Assembly (NCBI GenBank): GCA_902702965.1
Contig: CACRXP010000008.1
Location: 4,591 to 68,590, forward strand
Direction of reading: 5' to 3'
Source of the DNA: Spirometra erinaceieuropaei
Taxonomy: Eukaryota > Platyhelminthes > Cestoda > Diphyllobothriidea > Diphyllobothriidae
Length of the DNA stretch: 64,000 nucleotides
The notes below the pieces were generated by a model. The model was not told the DNA's origin and did no database searches. It saw only the letters and a program-made list of their open reading frames with translations. Shown piece after piece: positions 57,833-64,000 of the stretch. Position 1 is the stretch's first letter, and the number at the start of each line of letters is the position of its first letter. Position numbers and translations under genes: made by a program.

Positions 57833-60800
57833 CGTTCTCGTTCCAACAGCAGGTATGCGGCTATTCACAGAACCAGCCCGCCTAGGCTAACGAATCGCAA
57901 GACAACTTGAAGTGATACGCATGGTTCGGCACAGACCGTCACCCCTAAGTTGCCGGCTATTAATGACAAATTTGAACTCTTAAAACTCCGCGTTTTAAGC
58001 CCAATGAGTGTTTCCTTTAAGTTTTGAACAAGAGAAGTATGATACGTTATGAATCAAATTATCGAGATTAGGCAAAAGAGAGGTAAGAGTATAAATAAGG
58101 AATTTTAGATACTGAAACGACTTTAAATACAATGCATGTCTTAACCTGTTTCTAACGAAAAATGCTCACCAAACTGAGTACCCAGCACCCTTAAAGTGGC
58201 AAGTGGTTGGTGAGTTTGAGGACAAAATGCCTGCACTCGTGGCGACATGAATGAATTTGTACAAATTATGTACACAGGCGGTCAAATCTTACTATCCGTA
58301 GATATTCATGAACACCGAATTCGTCATTAGTGCATTCTGCATGGATGTTTTTTGAAGTTGTTTCGAAATTGAGGCAGTTTTGCGCGGCTTACATGAATAG
58401 GGGACCCTCATTATTTAGCAAGCGAATGCCTCAAAAACACTATTTTATCATGAACTAGAGGAACTGGGGCCATAAATTCTACCTTGTTAGGTCAAGTGAG
58501 AAATTTGAATCAAAATATTCGAATTCCTTGTTCCTTCAAGTTGTGTCTTCTAGGCACTTTGTGTATTTTGAAAGCAAAAACTGTGGGATGTTTAAATTTA
58601 AAAACATGTTCGTTTGCTCTTGGTTTTTGAGGCTGTGGTCGTAACAGTTGACTAGAGCAGAAAGTATTTAGTTTGCTGAAAAAGTAAGTCAGCTAATATT
58701 CATCCTTTGGCAACACTTATCTGTAGAAAACGCGAACGAAAAAATTAGATTGCACGAGGTTTCCTTTGTCTTACCTCGCTAATTAAAAAATACAAGTCAG
58801 AATTTCTTGATGTTAATATGTATTTTTAAGGATTCAGTAAAAAGATTACATTGAAGAGACCACTCAAGTCCTTTGCAACTAGCGTAGCCAGGCGTGGAGA
58901 TTTATAGTCAGAATAACCCGATGCTCATTGAGAATTTCCCTGGATATCGAAAGTCTGTGCGTAAACCGAAGAAGAATGTCAGTGTCTCAGGGGTTAATTC
59001 AGGAATCGAAGATGGTTCGATCCAGATTTTATAACCAACTTCCTTTCTTCTAAATATTTGATTCTTTGGTTAATCAACATGATATAACTATACTTGCCAC
59101 TTAAATGGTGTTTTTCGGAGAAAATCACGAATGAGTCTGCTTTCGCCTGTCACTCATACAGAGAGCAAAAGATGAGGCCTATCTCGAGCAAGTTATTTTC
59201 GCAAAATTGACTAAGAGAGCTCTTGTTTACCTGGAACTGGCGGAACATTTATGAATGAGATTGAGTTGTAGTATCTAGAAGGGAGAGCAGGCTAAACAGT
59301 TGCCTGTCGAATGTTAATATTTTTTTCTTGATTTGGATTTGCATGCATAACCAGCAACCTGGCAATCTTATTATTTCGCCGGCTATAGCATGTTTATGCC
59401 TTAAGACTTTCAAGTAATTCAGGGTCCAAATTAGTTCAGCCATCAGATTCAAACAAATAATTAATCTTCATGAACATCCTTGTGGGCAGGTATTTTACGT
59501 AAGAAGGATTTGTGCATTACTAGCTATACAACCGACAAAGTAAACCAAATAAGTTTAGGCAATGTAATGCTGAAATACAAATGGCTGTTGATTATGCCCA
59601 GTATCAGTGTTCTTAATGAAAATTTAAACCACTTAAAGGACATATTTCAAAGGACTTTCCGGAAGCAGTGTGTGAGATATATTACGAAATTTGACGGTTT
59701 AAGTGGCCACGTAATGCTAATTCGGACCATCAACACACCGTTTTTCCATTGCAAAAATTCTACTGAGCGTTGTAAAATTGGACCTCCGGAGCAAACTTGA
59801 TGCAACGTACCACAGCAGTTGTTTTAGACAAATAACATTGTCAATAAAATGTCAGTCACTCCGTTTAAAGCAGTTTGCGTGAAAAAGCTAAATTGCACGG
59901 TTATAAAAATTATTTATGATCCGACGGATTGGAAACAGGGGTCTGGGGGCTACACACGTCTCCTATCTGTCGTATCTTGTGTTATAAACGACGTTCATTT
60001 GCCAGTCGGGGGCAGCAATGAAAAATTAACTAGTTCACCAACCTTTTCCACAGGCCACCTTAGTCGTCAGTTTAGTATTTAACGACCAGACTACTCATCC
60101 ATGCATTATAAATGTAATTGAAACCCACCAGTAATAAAATTAAATGATGAAAAGTGCATTTTTCCTCGAAGGCGAAGTCCTATCCGAGCGCAGACAGTTT
60201 GACTCGAGATAGGCGGCAGCTTGCCGAATGGTATTTTTTCAGACTGTTACTCTGGCTCAGCATTCTCGATAACACATAAGATTTCTTGGACGTCAAAAAT
60301 GTAATTTCCGCTATCGTCATCAAACGTTAGATAGAAGAAACAAAACAGAGGAACGTTCATGACTGTCCTCCACTTTTGCTGGAACCATTCCTGGATTTCG
60401 GAGGTGGGCAGTGAAAAATCCACAACTTCACTGAGTGAATAGTCTTGAAATATGCGGCTACCGGCCTAATTTAGAAATATCCATCTCCTTTGAGTGTGTT
60501 TGTTTGAGCAGATGATATTTTCTCAAAAAACGTTTCAGTGCCTCTAAAACAAAGTAAATCACCTGGACGTTTGCGTTTCAGAGATATTTACGTAGACGAC
60601 TTTATTATCTTCCAAAATAAATTATTTAATAAACAGTTTGGCTATACATCCGCCGACCATTGCTATTACCGGGCAGAAGATTGTTCCCTCGAGTCGTTAG
60701 TACTCTTACGTTTGAAAAGTCAGCGCAGACCACATCCTACGGGTGAGCCCATAACCCGATTTATCAATGACTCTTTGCCTCACTGAGGGACTGGTTGGAC

Positions 60801-62585
60801 CATACTTGTAATAGAACGGCGGAAATCACCACCAATCTTTCCAGTCTCCGTATTCTTATAGGCAAAGACTTGTATGATGAGGGAAACATTCGTCACACCG
60901 TCACATAAACATGTTATATTATGTTTTTTTATAAACAACTATGCTGCTAGGCTGGTGTTCGAGCACACATGAGGATATTACTGTCGAAAGATCAGTTTGA
61001 TTATTCCCCTACTCCTTTACCTTTTGAAGTTCGTTCTTAGGCATTTAAATAAACTTGGAGCTAAAAAAATCCGTTGGCTTTTTTACTGAGCTTTTTGTTT
61101 CTCTTCTAGAAAGCTCTTTAGGTAGATTTTCAGTAATAAGGTCTAGCCGCACATTCATGCATTTTACTACATCAGCTACATATTTATTATAACCTGCACA
61201 TTTTCAAGTATTTGATACGAGCACTGACGTCCTTTCTACATGGGGTGATACAGAAAAATCTGCAAAGTTGACGCTGTTCGTGATTGAACGCAGGTATTCC
61301 AGTTCCCAGGCGATTGAACACAGTTGTGCTGTTTTGCTCTAGAGAAACATCTCGTGGCCTGTTCGTTCAGATACCAGTGGTTTCGTCCTGTTACCTAAGA
61401 CCCAAATAGTGAAAGCGGATCAATGTGCGTCTACACGTAATTGTTTTTAATTTACTCGGACGAACTGTTCGCGCATGCATCTTTAGAAGAAAGTAGTTTG
61501 AAAACAGAGCAGAATAAATTGAGGAGGAGGGTAAAATGGTTTCTGTTCAGCAAGGACAAACTAAGATTAGTAAATGCGGTGCATACTGCTTTTGCAATTC
61601 CGCCAAAAACTCTTAGCGATAGTTGGCTGCTTGCTGGCATTTAAGGAGACTGCTGTCGTTGCTAACAAAACTTTCACATTGTGATTCTTTACGCCCCACA
61701 CTACTGTAAATCACTGACAGGCCACTATTTGCAATAACTTAACTGATTATGTCAGTGAAGACTTTTGCCGCAATCTTCTCATCAGCGTTTACGATAAGTT
61801 TGGGTTCTTAGTCAGTTTCAGTTCAGTAAATTGCCTAGAGGATTCAGAACCCTGACCCCTAGTGTACTAACTGGACCAGGAAGATTTTAAATTTTCGGAT
61901 TCGGGGCGTATGCGGTGTCTTGGGATTTTTTGAAGAGCTGAAGCATGTTTATATTAGACTATCGATACTTTAATTCGGCAGTTAATTGGACCACGGACTG
62001 ATATCCAGGTTCTTGCAGCAGCCGTTGTTTTTGGTCAATACCCCTGGCCACCAATCTGACTTCTACTAACACCAAGTCACGGTAAGGTCGATTAGCGTAG
62101 GCCAAAAAAGGGATTAATTTTGCGGTATCTTGTTCGAATCTAAAAGTGCATGGGTAACCTGACGAAATTCATCTGACTTCATGCCTAAATAGTTCTTTAA
62201 GCTATACTGTCCAGACCACAAGAAGACTGAGTTTAGAGACACGCCAACATATGTGCGGCTGGGGTAGGCCGCTTTCCACTGTTGTTGCGGATATCTTGAA
62301 AAGTGACTATAGCTTAAACTTCGCAAACCCAAAATCCTAGGAGGGGTTGAAACATCTCTTTCGTGATAATAACTTCTTCATAGTCAAACTGCCTTACTGT
62401 GGCCCATGGCTAAAATATACGCGACTGACTGATGATTTAACTCAGACCTCAGAATCAGCTCTTTGGGTACCTGTGTGTGGAAAGGTCGACTGGTGAACTG
62501 AGAGACAGACTGTAATGTCTCCCCCTTGATCTGGACTTTATGGCGCCTCTACTTAGTTGGGTTTTGAGCCATTCTCCGTTTCTGT
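57833..62585. other. Unassigned AT-rich sequence with a few open frames
   Basis: No repeat family of this window and no named protein. Frames of 67-106 codons at 59480-59800, 59849-60082, 60538-60786 and 61441-61644 (+) read like ordinary protein but match nothing I know. The first follows a possible splice acceptor (ttgtgggcag). They could be exons of one plus-strand gene; I cannot support that further. Confidence 0.35.
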
Positions 62586-62589
62586 TGTA

Positions 62590-62850
62590 CAAAATCACAG
62601 TCCTTTATTCGCGGACCAGGAGGTTTGTTAGCAAGTCCAGGTGCGAGGTCACGCCGCATCAGCCACCTGTGTCCTCCTCTGTCTCCGGTCTTTTTTGGCT
62701 TCTTCATGACATGTGACCCAAGGGAGACAGGGAGAGAGAGGAGGTGTGGCAGATGCTGAGCAGGTCTTTATCACTATAAACGAATTCACGCGCAAGTCAC
62801 CTTTCCTTCGTGCATCCTGCTGTAATACACACAGTAAACATCGTTGACTA
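62590..62850 (-). repeat. Family B repeat, copy 6
   Basis: On the minus strand: acgatgtttactgtgtgtat, ggtgacttgcgcgtgaattc, gcatctgccacacctcctct, cacatgtcatgaagaa, ggacacaggtggctg and cctcctggtccgcga follow the B order. Directly next to the Penelope-type tail at 62915. Confidence 0.65.
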
Positions 62851-62914
62851 CTACTGTCCAATTGTCACTTAAAAGTAAATCAAGTGCTTTGGAAACGAAT
62901 CAACATTTACTGTG

Positions 62915-62955
62915 TACGCTTTCGCAACTGGTTTTCAAGCTCCTCGTCAGACGTA
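62915..62955 (-). ncRNA. Penelope-type tail motif with hammerhead-like core
   Basis: On the minus strand: UACGU, core CUGACGA (62944-62950), GGAGCUUG-AAAA-CCAGUUGC (helix II with two mismatches, 10.1-11.1 G-C), GAAA, then GCGUA (62915-62919), which can pair with UACGU as a short helix I. No helix III. Homologous to 18221-18256. Similar motifs are known at Penelope-like element ends. Confidence 0.45.
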
Positions 62956-62959
62956 TAAT

Positions 62960-64000
62960 CTAAGTACAGGAAAATTTAAATTTTGACTTAACAGGGATCG
63001 CTGTTTGACTGAAGTTCTTACAAATAGGCACCCAACGAACTCTGGCAACCGGTCGGGATCGGCTGTTTTCGTCTCCCCCGGTCCTTGGGATATTCGCAAG
63101 AGGCATTTAAACTGATATTTCTGCTGATGCTTGCCTTGCCTGCAGGCATTGCGCATGAAGACTGGTGGTCTTTTTTCCTGGGTAGGCTCCAACCATGTGA
63201 GTTTTCTCCCTTAAAAATGTGTCCTGGGTACAGGGTGGGCATGGCCACTTCGAATAAATGGTCTCGTCCACGAAATGTTAGCTGGTGTTTACGCTTAAGG
63301 GTAGGGCCAGATTTCCCGACGTGAACGCAATAGACTGCGTCATAACTAAAGCAGACAAATGTTGCAGACGAATTATCTTCCGTCAAAACAGCTAACCCTG
63401 TCCTTTGGACGCACTTGCCGATCCATAGAACGCATGTATGCTATTACACCGTCTGCATCCGATGCTTTGTCGGTAGCCTTCCGACAATTTCAGGTGTATT
63501 TTGTACGCAAGAGTGCACTGGATGGGTTTTTTGACATTTGGGTCGCCGTAAAACTGGATTACCCTTTTCGTGAACTCCTGTTGTCCCGTGCATTTGCAGA
63601 AGTTGTCCATGGAAGATTACTACTAAAAACAGTTTATTTCTGTTCAATAAATTTTATTGTTTGAGCAGTGGGCCTGCGCTTAATCTAACAGACCGCTGCC
63701 AGGATTTTCCTAGTAGGAAATGGACTGGTTAATATCATGTTCAAGAACGATCTTAGGTACAGGTGTTTGTTATAAACTGAAGCTTATAATGATCAGCCTA
63801 TATGCCAATGTAACAAGACATCTAGGATGTGTTTAACAACCTTCGAGTTGAAAGTAAACTCATTTAAGTTATTTTAGAATTTATTTACGACAGCAGTCGT
63901 ATCAGCTAGTAAGAACAGCCGCAAATTCGAATTAATCATAGAAAGTGTCTTGGCTTCAAACTTCTTCACCGTGGTTTGCGTCAGCAAGGCGAAACTATCC
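62960..64000. other. Unassigned sequence to window end
   Basis: Several overlapping frames on both strands (63018-63386 minus, 63085-63324 and 63359-63664 plus), none recognisable. No repeat family identified. Confidence 0.4.

Overview
The window looks like repeat-dominated nuclear DNA of an animal, most likely a parasitic flatworm and probably a pseudophyllidean tapeworm of the Spirometra / Schistocephalus / Diphyllobothrium type. The organism call is an inference from the LINE and Penelope-like protein remnants, the many tRNA-promoter repeats and the TTAGGG-type telomere-like tracts; I could not test it by search. I see no bacterial-type gene order, and no host gene that I can name. Almost all recognisable content is mobile DNA in different stages of decay.

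Layout. 1-2.2 kb: unassigned sequence with a 130-bp (ACT)n microsatellite. 2.2-13.3 kb: four long foldback DNA transposons of one family (termini beginning CAGTAGGTGGGC, TA target duplication), one carrying an inserted tRNA-derived element. 14.4-16.35 kb: a broken LINE reverse transcriptase. 16.6-17.25 kb: an inverted pair of repeats that carry hammerhead-ribozyme motifs. 18.2-25.6 kb: a Penelope-type tail motif, a GC-richer repeat (family B), tRNA-derived elements (families S and T) and decayed foldback copies. 25.6-31 kb: AT-rich sequence with nothing recognised. 31.0-31.6 kb: mariner transposase remnant. 32.9-33.45 kb: head-to-head S elements. 34-38.7 kb: B repeats, a foldback element and a second broken LINE. 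39.3-39.7 kb: degenerate telomere-like array inside terminal inverted repeats. 40.6-42.4 kb: Penelope-like element split by a foldback element. 43.3-49.85 kb: decayed foldback copies and an S cluster. 50.3-54.4 kb: a short palindrome and a 3.4-kb inverted duplication whose arms share an open reading frame. 55.75-56.3 kb: an S element beside a second telomere-like array. 57.3-57.8 kb: two directly repeated hammerhead motifs 350 nt apart. 58-64 kb: mostly unassigned, with a B repeat and a Penelope-type tail.

The main discovery candidate is a set of small non-coding repeats with self-cleaving-ribozyme architecture. Family H has a hammerhead with helix I GCCCA/UGGGC, core CUGANGA, helix II, GAAA, helix III ACACGUGU and a GUC cleavage triplet. 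It occurs once as a dimer of period 350 nt, as expected of a retrozyme copied from circular or multimeric RNA. Family S joins a tRNA-like pol III promoter (A and B boxes) to a second, unrelated hammerhead whose helix I shows compensatory changes between copies. Its units look circularly permuted, with the same sequence before the tRNA head and after the ribozyme. This resembles the schistosome Sm-alpha satellite and metazoan retrozymes. The mobilising enzymes could be the LINE or Penelope-like elements, but every copy of those in this window is inactive.

Nested insertions give a relative order. S elements sit inside foldback elements with target duplications, and one foldback element sits inside the Penelope-like reverse transcriptase, with the empty site and reading frame recoverable to the base.
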